Source: Fomitopsis serialis
Lineage: Eukaryota > Basidiomycota > Agaricomycetes > Polyporales > Fomitopsidaceae
Assembly: GCF_022376445.1 (NCBI RefSeq)
Contig: NW_025954966.1
Location: forward strand, 851,013-915,012
Direction of reading: 5' to 3'
Length of the DNA stretch: 64,000 nucleotides
The position numbers were made by a program, and so were the translations under genes. Numbering within the stretch: the stretch's first letter is position 1; every line of letters begins with the position of its first letter. Below are positions 45,816-57,784 of this stretch, one piece after another. The notes beneath the pieces were generated by a model. That model saw nothing but the letters and a program-made list of their open reading frames with translations, did no database searches and was not told the DNA's origin.

Positions 45816-48800
45816 CTATACCCCTTCCTCCTTCTTCCCCTTCCCCGCAAGCACCTCCAGCCCTTCCAACGACATGTCCGCCAACAGCTGCAGCTGCGTC
45901 ACCTCCACCAACGGGCGCAGCATGAATGCGAGCCGCGCTGCGGACAGCGAGTCGACGCCATACGCCGTGAACGGCGTCTCCGGCGAGAAGTCCTCCGCGG
46001 CGACGCCCAGCACCCCGCGTACGATCGCCGCCATCCGTATGCCCACGTCGCCTCCCTCGTCTGCCGCCCCCACACCATTCACCCCGGGGCCAACGGCTGA
46101 CGAGCCCATACCCGCGTCAGCGGACGTAGATAGGAGGTGTCGTCCGAGAAGGGGCATGCCCCGCGTGCGCTCGAGCGCGTACCAGTCGACTGTCGGTACA
46201 TACCGCGCGAACCGCTCGCCGGCTTGGAAGCGAGCGAGGGCGTCTTCCAGCCACAGGATCATGTCTGTGTAAGTTTGAGCCATGAGTGACGTCGGGCGCG
46301 ATATGCAGATGTGTGGACGCACCTTCCGCCGTGATGCCCCACTGGGCGAACTGCTCAAGCTGTGCGACTTTGCCTGACTCGCCCAGTTCGCTCGAGCGCA
46401 TCATCGTGGAGTCGATGATCCCCGGACAGACGAAGGCGAATGCGTTCGGATACGCAGAGACCTGCTCCTCCATCTCCGTGTTGGCTCTAACATCATACTT
46501 GTCAGTCCTGATCAGTTTTTGTTACCCTATTGTAGCCACTCACGCGCAGTAGTTCGTCTGCCCTCCATTTCCAAAGAGGCCCGCCACGGATGAGAACGGG
46601 ACGAGGAACTCCAATGCCCCGACATCGACGCACTCACGGAGCGTGTCAACCACACCAATCTTCGACTCGTACACGCTTGCGAAGTCTGCCTCCTCGAGCC
46701 GTGCAAACGTTCGGTCGGACAGTGCGGCCGTGAGGACTATGCACCCCGCAAGCGGTGCCTCCTCTGGGATCCCGCGGAGCAGCTCAGCCATACTCTCGAT
46801 GTCGGAAGCGTTGGTTGCTGAGAGACGCAGGTCTAGGTCAGGGAGGGACCGCAGGTACTCGAATGTGCGCCGGACGAGACGGTTGGACGTCGTCTGCAGG
46901 CTGGCTGCGCCCCGACGGGACGTGACTACGAGGCGTCGAGCGCCGTGCTGGGATGAGGTGAGCATGCGTCGAACCCATCGGGATGACACTCACTCTGTAT
47001 AACATCCAGGCGACGTGCGCCCCCAGGTTCCCGATGCCACCCAGGACGAGGTAGGTCTTGTGCGGGCTGAAGGTTGCCGTCCGCGGCTCAACGGTCGCTA
47101 TGGCGATGTCAGGCACTCGAAGCACGCTATGATGCTCAGCTGGACAACTACGCAGACTCTCCTCCAAGTCATCCGTACGCTCCTCTAGGAAGGTGAGCGC
47201 GAGCTCTAGTGCATCCTGTACTGACCACAGGTCGTTCCGCAGTGCCCAAGCTAATCCCTCGTGCGGGTCGTCCCAGAAATACATCTTCCCGCCTTTCGGG
47301 CACGACGCAGACCTGAGGAGTTGAATATAAGAAGGATCCGTGTATCCGGACACGACCAGGTTGAATCCACTGCGAAGAGCGGAGGACAGATGCAGGGGCG
47401 TCGCGTCCACCGGAAGCCCGACAACAGTTATGCCCTGCCTGCGGTACATCCAGATGACTGTCATGCCGGTGGCGGTATCTGAATGCGTGACGAGCACTCG
47501 GAGACCTCGGCACCTCTTGTCGTTGGAGAACGTGTGCGTGCCTTGCGCAAGGATGCCAGCTACGACGCTTGGTATGCACTGCATTATCATGGTCGAATGT
47601 CGATTCAAACGCGGAGAGAGGCGGGAAGTGGCCTCTCTGCGAACGGTGACATACTTTCCCACTGGACCTTGGGCAATGGCGACGACGGGTCCATTGTTGG
47701 GGTTTGTGCTTGTCCACGAGTTGCTTCTGTTCATTTCCAACCCGAGAACACCCTTGACTACAGCGCTACCAGATACGCCCTGCACCTCGAGAAGGATGCT
47801 GCCTTCGCATTCCACGCCAGGATCCATCTGGTCAGCTATCTGCCCACCTGGAGCAGTCCGCTCAGGCAGAGGCATCATTCTAGGAACTAAAACACCGCCT
47901 TCCTGAGTCACGAATATATCCAGCTCCTCGCGCATGTGCGCTGGGATCGTTTGCAGATACTCTTCTCGCGAGGCCTCGTCGCCATAAGAAGAGTCAGGGG
48001 GGAACACAACGACGTGGATTGTCCATGACAGATACTCCAGTCGCAGAGCCCGGACAAGCCCGAGTGCGGCACCCCCATCACGACCTTCGGCGACGAGAAC
48101 CCAAACGTCCAAGGCGTCCACAGGGTCCAGACCACTGAAGTCCCACTGCAGGTCCATCTCATGCCCTTGGGCATAGTGGAATACGAACGCTTCGTCGGGA
48201 TCGAACACAGGTGGTGCCGGTACGCCGTCTGCGGAACTCTCGGTCCTTTGGCACCAAGCGGTAAAGGTCGGAGATGATCCACCTGGTGCGATCAGCGTTC
48301 GCCGAATTGTTAATCCCGCATCATGTAGCGCTTGAGAAAGTCGTTCGATCCCATGCGCCTTGTGACCGTTCACAACCGGTAGGTCTGACCGCGTCGTGAG
48401 GACCAATAAACCACCAGGGACGAGTATACGGCTCAGCTGCGCGACATACGGATCGCCCTCGGGAAGGAACGTAGATATGATATCGAAGTACGCAGGGTGA
48501 TTGCTCCCAAGGTTGGCAAGATCGATGTTTGAGGTCCTGACAGTTCCTCGCCGTGGGCTCACGTCCTGGGAAGCTCGCAGACCAGGTTGCACGGAGATAT
48601 CAAATAAGAGCAGAGGGAATCCATCGAGTAAGTGGGTGAAATGGTCGGTACGTGGGAACTCTGGCCGCACGGTCAGCTCGCCTTAACATAGGTTCGATGC
48701 TCGTAGGACGCACCAGTCCCGAGGGCGAGGAGGCGAACAACACTTCTGCCGCTCTGTCTTGAGACCTGCTCTATAACTTCCCGTAATGCACTGATGTGGT

Positions 48801-51800
48801 CAATCACGGCATCTGCGCATTGATCCTCGTGCTGCTGCTGCAAAACTCAGTGCGGAGATATAGAGGTCACGTAAGGTACGAACCTTAGTGGAGGCTGCAT
48901 TCCCGTTAAATTGATCAAGCTTGTGCCCATTGACTTTGTCTCTAGTATCCGACAGCAAAGGTAGGACAGATCGTTGTAGCCCGACATCATATGGTATCAG
49001 ATCTTCTGGTGGTGGGTTAAATTGATGTTTCGCAACCTCGAGTCCTTCTAACGTGCATAAGGGTGTGCCAGCATCATCCGCAATGATGATATCATAGAAC
49101 ACGGACGCTGATGCAAACTGTTCGTCATTTAGGATCATCATATAGAAGCGGGCAGTACTGACAAGGTGTCCATTTCTTCAGAACGGTGTGCGTATAGATA
49201 TGCTCGGGGAAGAAGTGAGCCCGAGGAGGGCAATGAAGAATGACAGCGTCGACGTGCGCGGGCAAGTAGTAGTTGTTCGGGCCATGGTCCCCATGAAATG
49301 GCCTATAAGAGGTGATGTGCAGGCAGGCGTCCAGAATGGCCGGATGCAGCAAATAACGTCCATCACTAACATATGTTCAGCGGCGGCATTGATACTGGGG
49401 AAAGAACAGCAGCATACCGCTCTAACGCATCGTCCATACCCTTGATCGATACCAAGGCCTCGTGATAGCCATAAAAGACTTCCGTGACTCTACGGAAGCA
49501 CGCACCGTACGCAGAGAAGTACGCAAGTGAATGATAGAACGCTATGATCGCCTTCTCAGCCGTGATACATGCGGTTGCCAGCAGCACTTACTCACAGGAT
49601 CCAGTATACCCTTCGCATCGTTGACGTATGGCGGGAATGTCTAACGGAGTCTGGGGCGTCGGTGGTTCAAATGACAGGTATCCGCTCGCGTGTGTCCGTT
49701 CGGTCTGGTACAGGATACATGAATCGCATGCAACACCTCGCAGAGCCTGCGGAAACGACGTACCGGCGCCGAAGCGGCATGACTGGACGAAATCGAAGTC
49801 TTCACAGCCCAAAGGAAGCCATCGCGGGAGATATCAACCTTCATGGGCCTCTCGGACGACAAGGACAGGATGCTTCGCATGTCCACATTCATCAAGGTCG
49901 TAGCCCCATATTCCAGTGCCTGGGATAAAAACCAGATCAGCAGCACGAACGGTCATAGCACCGATGTTCACAGACCATCTCAATAAAACCGGCAGCAGGC
50001 ATGATTGGCTCTCCTCTGATGACATGCTCCGCCAGCGTCGGATGTGTATCCTTATTCACTTTGAGGTAATCATGATTCAGCGGTCCGTTGTGTGGCTGCA
50101 TTTGCTTCACACACCCGGAAGTATCGGGGTATAGAGGAAATGCTTTTCGTAAAAAGGGATACTCCGGCAACGGAGTGCTCAACTCGTAACACGCGCGTCC
50201 ATTGAGCACCGTGAAGTTGACACTATTGTGACCCGCGGAAGTAAGTTGTCCGCATAGTTCCAACAGATCGCGATGTTCCGTAGATGGACGGCCTTGCTTC
50301 CGTCTGTGGGTCGACGGGAAGACCGCACTGGCGCCTTGGGTGATCTGCGAGATGTAGGACGACAAAACAGGATGTGGAGAGATCTCAATGGTTGTCGTGG
50401 AATGCGCACGAGCAAGCTCCTGGATTGTGTGTGTGAACAGGACAGGGTTCCGCGTGTTCTTCCAGAAGTATTCGGCGTCGTAGGGGCCTTCAAACCGAGC
50501 GCCAGTCAATGTAGAATATGTCGTAACGCTCGGTACATGACAGCCTGGGTAGCGGCCGAACAGGTCACGAAGCGCCTGGACATATTCGTCGCGACACCGG
50601 TCCATCATGGACGAATGGATTGGTACTCGGGTCCTGATTTTGCGACAGAAGTAGCCACCGACGAGTGCTAGCTCCAAGAACCGATCTATTGCTACTGCAT
50701 GCCCAGAGATGGCAACCGCAGACGGAGAATTGTAGCAGGCTATGTCAATGATGCTCCTGTCGTCTTCCCGGCGAACTTGATTTAGGAGCAGCTCGGCCTC
50801 TTCCGGCATACACGACACAGCCGCCATTGTACCGCCCAGATCTTCCATTGATGAGAATGTTCGTCCTCGCAGGATCGCTAGCTCTACGGCCATCGCCTTC
50901 GGAGCTGCGCCTGAGGCGTAGAGAACCGACGTTTCACCGGCAGAGTGTCCGAGAACAACGTCGGGTCTAACTCCCAGGTGTATGAGCAAGTCAAAGAGCG
51001 CCATTTGAAATACAGCGATGGAAGGCAGAATGAGTGAAATTGGCCAGGTTCCATCCGCAACGCAGGACGTCCCCGAAAAGAGACCGTGGTCCCTGATAAT
51101 CGACTTTCCCGTCAGCCGCTCGAAAATAACATCCATTTCGAGAACACTATCCCTGAAGACAGGGAATCTGTCGAAGAGTTCGCGACCCACTGCACGATAC
51201 CGTCAGAGTTCTGGCATGGGATTAAGTGGATACGATGAACGTACTATCCGGGTGTTGTGGGCCTTGACCCGAGAACAAAAACACGACGAGAGGTTTTGTT
51301 CGCTGGCAATGCTGAGGGGCAGAGAATGTGATGGCGCCTTTGGAGCCCTCCTCAACGATAGCATAGGACCTCCAGGACATCTGCTTAGCACGTCGGCCTA
51401 ACGCCGTTGATAGCGCACGCAAATCCACAAGTGCCGAGCTTTGCAGCGACTGTCCTATGGAAGTGGCGCTACGCGAGGAGAGTCCGCATGCCATCAAGAC
51501 CACCGGACCAGATACTGCCGAACCGTCGAGTGTAGGTGCTGGGGGAGGTCCTTCCAAGACAGCGTGGCCGTTCGACCCGCCGATGCCTGAACTGGCTATA
51601 GACACTAGCGGTCTCTTCCCATTCCGGCATGGAAGTTGCGTGGCGCACAAAGGAACGCGAAGCTTGTGCTTCTCCCACTCGATTGCAGGGTTCAGCGTAC
51701 GCAGGTTCACAGCCGGAGGTATGGTCCCAGTCTTGAAGATCGATATCACTTTGCACAACGATGCCAGGAAAGCCACAATTTCGGTATGTCTGGCGTTCAC

Positions 51801-53221
51801 TGTTAGTTCGATTTTGCCAGGTAGTACCACACAAAATATGTAGACTTGCCCAATGTTGCTCTTGACGCTGCCGATGAGCAGCTCGTCTTCACGCGAACAT
51901 TCCGCGCCGACCCAGTTCGCCTCCGTAGGATCTCCTTTCGCTGTACCTGTAGTGCTATTTAGTGGACAGCTCGGTCCGAGTAACGACTGTGCGCACCGGT
52001 TGCATGCAATTCAACGTAATCTACATCTTTGAAATTCCTGTTCGCCTGCGCAAACGCTCGCATCATCGCCGCGCGCTGCGCGTCCGCAACTGGAGCGCCC
52101 GGAGGGGCAGCACCTCCTGACGAATTGAGCGATGTGCCCAAAACCTATTCGTTACATGAGGGCGGGATAAGGCATGCGTGACTAGAGTCATACCGTGGCA
52201 TAGACGCGATCGTGATCTTGGAGAGCACGCTCAAGTGGTTTGAGCACTATAGCTATACAACCTTCTCCCCTAGAGAAGCTGCGAAGACACTCTGAGTACG
52301 AGCGATAAGAGCATTGGAACACGACATACCCGTCCGCAGATGTATCGAAGGGTTTGCACTTCCCGTCTTTGGCAAGGAGAGAACCTTGACTGTACGTGAA
52401 CCAGTCGATGAAGCTGTGGCGGTTTAAGCAACGTGTCAGGACGTCGGTTGGGACTACACACCGATGGTTCAACTGACATCCAGCCACAACGGCAGCCTCG
52501 CAGTCTCCCTGTGAGATGGCCTGGACCGCGAGATGGAACGCGGTTAAAGTTGAGCTGCATGCCGTATCGGTCGGAACAGATGGGCCGAGCAGATCGAGAT
52601 GGGTAGAAATCCGATTGGCTACCATGGACGGATATCCCGCAAACGAACCCCGTTCGTCGTATTCATCCTGAGAAAGGGTCAATATGAAATCCACGTGAAC
52701 ATGAGCATGACGTGCCGGTTCAGATACGGTCGACAAGTCGAATCCTGTCGCTGACGCAAAGCAGCCAACGTTCCGCGATCGATAATCAATGCCAGAGTCG
52801 AGCAAAGCGAGGAAGGCGTTCTCAAGGAGTCTTCTTGTTGCTGGAGCCATGCTACGTGCATCCCTAGTTGACACTCCAAACTCGACATTGTCGAACATGT
52901 TGATGTCCTTCAGGAAGGCACCCGTATCAACATGAATCGCTCCGAGATGGTTTCCGAGCCATCTGCGTGGTGGTGACATCGAGTGAGCTCAAGTCGCACA
53001 TTCAATGACATGACACGTACGCATTTGCATTGAAACGTTCCGCTGGCATGCGTTCATATGCATCAGCCCTATCAAGCAAGAGCTTGAAGAAGGTGTCATG
53101 GTCAAGATTCTTCGGCGAATACTTCCCACTGGGAAGCTCCACTGAGACGCCAACCTGCGAGCCCCATGAATACGAAGCAAGGAACGAAGGCAGACCGACT
53201 CACTATGGCGATTGAAGTCAT
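45816..53221 (-). CDS. Highly reducing type I polyketide synthase (KS-AT-DH-MT-KR-ACP)
   Basis: Iterative fungal PKS of roughly 2,200 residues. The ATG at 53221 gives MTSIAI, spliced to VGVSVELPSGKYSPKNLDHD. KS: PTDTACSSTLTAFHLAVQ (catalytic Cys), HATGTAKGDPTEANWVG (His) and SNIGHTEIVAFLASL (His), the last joined across a GC-AG intron at 51790-51849. AT: FSGQGPQH and GHSAGETSVL (Ser). DH: HPTLAEHVIRGEPIMPAAGF (His) and YLLHPAILDACLHI (Asp). Methyltransferase region: VVRLLALGTG, YFDIISTFLPEGD and ILVPGGLLVLTT, with a weak glycine motif, so perhaps inactive. A long linker with a vestigial ER follows. KR: TYLVLGGIGNLGAHVAWMLY and FSSVAGLFGNGGQTNYCA. ACP: GVDSLSAARLAF (Ser). It ends GKGKKEEGV at 45816. 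No thioesterase or reductase domain is present. It is divergent from a stand-alone enoyl reductase. The product is unknown. Confidence 0.9.
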
Positions 53222-54233
53222 GGGTAAGTGCAAGTTGTGATTTGATGATTATGCTTCTATATACTCTGATGCTGGCGCGTGCCTGAACAGACACGACAGG
53301 GTCCGGAAGAGCTTCTGTTGCATTTGATTGCCCAAGTCTATATATGTGCTTGTAGCTCCGCCTCTCAACCTTATCCACCAAGTCGCATCAGTGCAGATGA
53401 ACGGATCACACTGCATAGCTCACATCACGGCAATCTTCAATATGTCTATGTTGAGGGATGAGAAAGCCGAGTCCTCCGAGTGAGGGGTTCGGATAAGCCA
53501 TTTCGACCCTTGCAGCATAATGACTGTTGCGATGCACGATGAGTTATATAGGGCAACATGCAAAAAGGCTCACAACATACTACATATTACACGGAACGGT
53601 GCAATCATCGAGTCGTCCACAACGCCGGCGCGTTCAAGTTGAAACGTGACAAGAGCTCAAGCCTTCAGTCCGAATCGTAACGCACGCGGGATACCACCAA
53701 GGTTACGATTCTCGGCATTTACTATCTGAGGGCCTGTCTGTTCGATCCTGCTGATATCGTCCGAGCGGCAGGAATAATCAGTTCGAGTCGAAGTAGAACT
53801 GTAGAAGACGGTTGTCGAAAGACTCAAAGAGGCACTGGTGGCAGGCGCGTGTCGGGGCTTAAGCGCCTCTGGATCTCAGATCTCAGTCGCGATGTGCTCT
53901 GGTCAGTGGTTGTAGGGCCACTGCAGTAACTTGATACAGTAGTACTACTAGTAGATATGGTAGGACTTACTCCAAGTTGAACGTGAGTGAATGGTTCTCT
54001 GTAATCATGGAAGTCATAATAATGTGTATGTTGAAGCGCCCTCAGGCTCCGAGTCCTGTCACAGACAAGCCCGAGCTCGGTATCACCGTGACCGAGTACT
54101 ATCACCGCCATAATGCGGTTCCACTGGCGCTCCAGTAGCGGCAACTCTATTGTGGTGACATTCATTCCTGCGATGAACATCCAAGGCCATCAGTATCTGC
54201 CTTCGTCTCTAAGTTGATTTCGAGCTGCTTTCA
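53222..54233. promoter_or_regulatory. Divergent promoter region PKS / enoyl reductase
   Basis: About 1 kb between the divergent start codons, without a gene I recognise. The arrangement suggests the two genes are co-regulated. The minus-strand ORF at 53824-54180 has no known motif. Confidence 0.45.
53338..53345 (-). promoter_or_regulatory. Possible TATA element of the PKS
   Basis: CTATATAT lies about 117-124 bases upstream of the PKS ATG (53221), within the divergent promoter region shared with the enoyl reductase. Short motif, unproven. Confidence 0.3.
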
Positions 54234-55536
54234 ATGACAGCGTACTCCCGGGGCAAGACCATGAAGGCGATCGTGACCTTGGAAAACGGGCAATTCACAC
54301 TGAAGGACGTACCCATACCTCAGGCTTCGGCGGGTGAGATCTTGGTCAAAATTACCGCGAGTGCTCAAAACCCTGTGGACTGTAATGAAAATTCTTCCTT
54401 AACCGACGTATTCACAACTTTGCTGATTAACAATCAGGGAAGACCGCCCTTTTGCACAAGAAGCCTAACAATATACTTGGCTGTGACTTCGCGGGCACAG
54501 TAGTTGAGCTCGGACCGGAGGTTCCTGATACGTTGAGACACGTAGGCGAACGCGTCGCTGGATGCGTACAGGGAGGTGAGTATTGGCCTGTACTCGGTAG
54601 TATAACGGGAACCTGATCTCCCGCTTGCATACCAGGGATAGCTCCCAACGGCGCATTTGCTGAATATGTTGTCATGCAAGCCGCCCTGGCCATCGCTCTC
54701 CCTGATTCAGTGTCTTTCGAAGACGGCGCACAACTTGGCGTAGCATGCTTCACAGCATGTCTTGCCCTTTACGATTGTCTCAAACTTCCTACGCCCGACC
54801 ATCCCGTTGAAGAGTCGAGCTCCGTGCTTATATGGTCCGGCACCTCTGCGACCGGACAGTATGCCGTTCAATTTGCGAAGCTGAGTGGTATGCGAGTTAT
54901 CGCGACGGCGTCGCCGAAGCACTTCGAACTCGTCAAGGCTCTCGGGGCAGACGAAGTGTACGACTACGCCAACTCTCAGACCCCGAGGAAGATATTCGCC
55001 AGTACCCGCGGTTCCCTTCGGCACGCCATGGACTGTTTCAGTCAAGATAGAACGCCGAACCAAGTCAGCACGTCGCTGAGCAAGGAGGGCGGCACCATTG
55101 CGACTCTGCTGCCCTATGTCAGCAGGTCGAAAGGTGTTCAGACGCACCTGGTTCTCGCTTACACTATTCTGGGGAAGGTCAGTGCAGCAGCCGTCTCCTT
55201 GACACGAGTACATCCCTATTCAGATCTCCACGTTTGCACAGGAGTTGACCTTCCCCTTCGCATATCCTGCTGTAGAGGAGCATCGTCAAAGTGCCATGGA
55301 ATACGCGAAGTTAATCTCAGCACTCCTGGCGAAAGGGAAGCTCAAGCCCGTTCCAGTCAAAGTGTTCCCTAACGGACTGCAAAGCGTCCATGACGGGTTT
55401 GAATACATGGGAGCAGGGAAGGTAATGAGCGTTCACTGTCTCGTCTCCGAGTTCAGCCGTATTCTGACATCTGTGCGATGAGGTCCACGCGGAAAAGATC
55501 ACGTATCGGATTTCAGACACCCCGGGCATAGATTAA
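54234..55536 (+). CDS. Stand-alone (trans-acting) enoyl reductase, LovC-like
   Basis: A medium-chain dehydrogenase/reductase that would reduce enoyl-ACP intermediates for a PKS lacking its own ER. The start is the ATG at 54234 or the one at 54261 (MKAIVTLENGQFTLKDVPIP). Exon 1 ends in AQNPVDW and joins across a 57-58 base intron to KTALLHKKPNNILGCDFAGT. Then come VVELGPEVPDTLRHVGERVA, NGAFAEYVVMQAALAIALPD, the NADPH-binding stretch IWSGTSATGQYAVQFAKLSG, VIATASPKHFELVKALGADE, LPYVSRSKGVQTHL and FPNGLQSVHDGFEYMGAGK. The last exon VHAEKITYRISDTPGID ends in TAA at 55534-55536. Zinc ligands are not evident, as expected for the LovC group. Its position back to back with the PKS makes it the probable ER partner. 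Confidence 0.88.
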
Positions 55537-56287
55537 TGATTACAGCGGCCGATGTGTTGCGACCTGCCTACTACGCCGTCGCCGACATCGCATTTAAGAT
55601 GATGCTATATGGCTGTGGTTAGCTAGGATCCGGGTGAGAGCGATCACAAAGCATGTGTATTCCGTGTTCCGTTCGTTCACATCACTATGTATAGCTATTA
55701 GTCTCCTGCAGTGCTCACTGTACCTTGGGCGGCGCATCTACCGAGCAAGCTAGCACTTCGTACTGATCGTACGGCAGACTAGACCCGCCGTAGCCCCAGC
55801 AGTAGGTAACTTGATAAGCAGAACTCCAAGCTCTCAGGTGCAGGCGGTTCGATAGGCCGGCACATGTCACGATGCGGCTTCTCCGCAGGCATGATATCCC
55901 CATGGACTTCGCGTCCGGTCTGTAAGCGCGTCATACATTTCTCTCCTACGGGTATCGGCCAGTCACGTTCTCACATCCATGGGTAACGTGTGTATGGTTC
56001 TGTCAAGAAGCATTGCAAACAGGATGCCCTCAGTTTCAGGGTCCCGCTCCCATCATTCTGTTACCCCGCCAGTTCAAAGGTGTCATGATAGGTCCGTACA
56101 TCAGCTCCTCATCCCATGATAAGTACGCTAATACGCAGAGTATACTAGTACTGACTGAAAGCAATAATACAGTATTCAGCCGTGCGCCGATTTGGTGCTA
56201 CATCAACGGTGTCATACATCTCAGATAGATAAGTAATGCTAGTAGTGGTGCCAACGTCGTGTCTTTCCGTCGAGTGTTCACCGACAT
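55537..56287. other. Intergenic between convergent genes
   Basis: No gene recognised. Downstream flanks of the enoyl reductase and of a DUF6533 gene. Confidence 0.4.
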
Positions 56288-57784
56288 CTATTTATTGTCC
56301 ATCTCGATCTCCTCGAACACAAGGATGGTCGGTTGTGAACCAAGACTCCCGTTGCCTCGTGTTCGCGGGCCCGCGTCGTACTTTGACCAGTGTCGCCTCG
56401 AACTGTGCTCGACCTGCTTGATCTTCAGAAAGAGTCGGAAGCTAAGAACGCCGTCTAGCGCCCACGTAACCCTGAGTGATAGTCATGTGTATAGCGCATG
56501 TAGTGCCGAAGCGAATAGGACTACTCACGGTGGCATGAGTAACGTGTCCGCAGCCTGGACATCCATCAGTTACTGATGCTGCGCGTGGGCGCGAAAAGCT
56601 CACCGATCCGAATATGGTTGGCAGTAATCTTGATAGTCGTAGAACTGGGAACGGTGGTCAATGAATTGCTAGACAAGTAGAACGGACCCTACGCAGAAAC
56701 GCCTAGACATAATTTGATTATGCATTTTGCAAAACGAAGGACTCCGTTTTAACGCACCAAAAATGTAAGGAACCCCTGTTTGTATAGAACACCGACAATG
56801 GCAGTGTTGGGTCTACGCGGGGTCATCAGGGAGCTCAGGGTGACCATGGCAAGTGCAATCAAATCGAATGCGACCTGTGAAAGGATTAGGATGTGTTTGT
56901 CCATTATCCCAGTACTCACCATGCCTGCCCAAGAGCCTACAAGATACCAAGACTTCTTAGGGAATACGCATGTCGCGGCCTGATTTATGGCATGAAACTG
57001 CACGTATTGCACTTCCGCTAAAAGAGTATTTACTCGTTAGCTATCCACATTGAGCATATTTGTCTTGCTATACCGGTGAGCTGCTTCAAGACGTAGCCGT
57101 CAGATACGGTTCCAGCCATACATATCACGAAGGCTACACCAAGGACATATTTGACAAACTTTCGGTCGTCCCAGATTCGGTACAATCGAAAGAGAATGTA
57201 AGCTTCCGAACAACGGTGAGTGCAGTCAAGAATAACGTCAAACTTCACTCACAATGGACTGATGCATTACTGAAAAGACCATAAACGACAGCGAAAACGG
57301 TGAAGGAAGCACACCTGTCATGATCGCCGGTGTCAGTGGGCGGATCCGAGGCGACGTGTACGTCCTTAGGTCTCACTTCTGATATTTCAACGGCGTATAC
57401 ATAAGTGACCACTCTCAAAATCTGCAACGACACTCACATGCCTATCCATAGGAGCAACCCCGCTCAATACTGTTCAAGGTACTTGAGCACGTCGCAGAAC
57501 AGCTCAAGACAAGTGTGACACACCGACTGCAATATACATGAGACCGGCTTCCCTAAGATATACGTCGGCGAGCACGCATATTGCCAGAAAGAGAGGCGGT
57601 TCTTGCCACACGTATTGGATCTCCCTCGGTAAGTTGAGGAGGTGATCATAGAGAACAAGTGTTACTCCTGCACCTGTGCTATCACGACGTCAGACAACGG
57701 AGCACAGGAACATCGAATAAGTGCCTCGCCTGCAAGGTACTTGGATACTTCCAATGAATCGATGTCGCTGATAGAGACGGACAT
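56288..57784 (-). CDS. DUF6533 multi-pass membrane protein 3
   Basis: The ATG at 57784 opens MSVSISDIDSLEVS, spliced to TGAGVTLVLYDHLLNLPREI and QYVWQEPPLFLAICVLADVY, the DUF6533 signature (YD.LL.L..EI.YVW). Then come AYILFRLYRIWDDRKFVKYV (about 57150-57210), QVAFDLIALAMVTLSSLMTP, NTAIVGVLYKQGFLTFLV (about 56760-56815) and the last exon FRLFLKIKQVEHSSRRHWSK ending IEMDNK, stop at 56288. The exon between 57.25 and 57.45 kb is approximate. The function is unknown. Confidence 0.72.

Noticed and set aside
47340..47906. 188-codon plus-strand ORF
   Set aside because: Antisense shadow of the PKS exon.
46838..48670. 610-codon ORF as a separate gene
   Set aside because: It is a central exon of the PKS (MT to KR), with KR motif at its 3' end continuing into the next exon.
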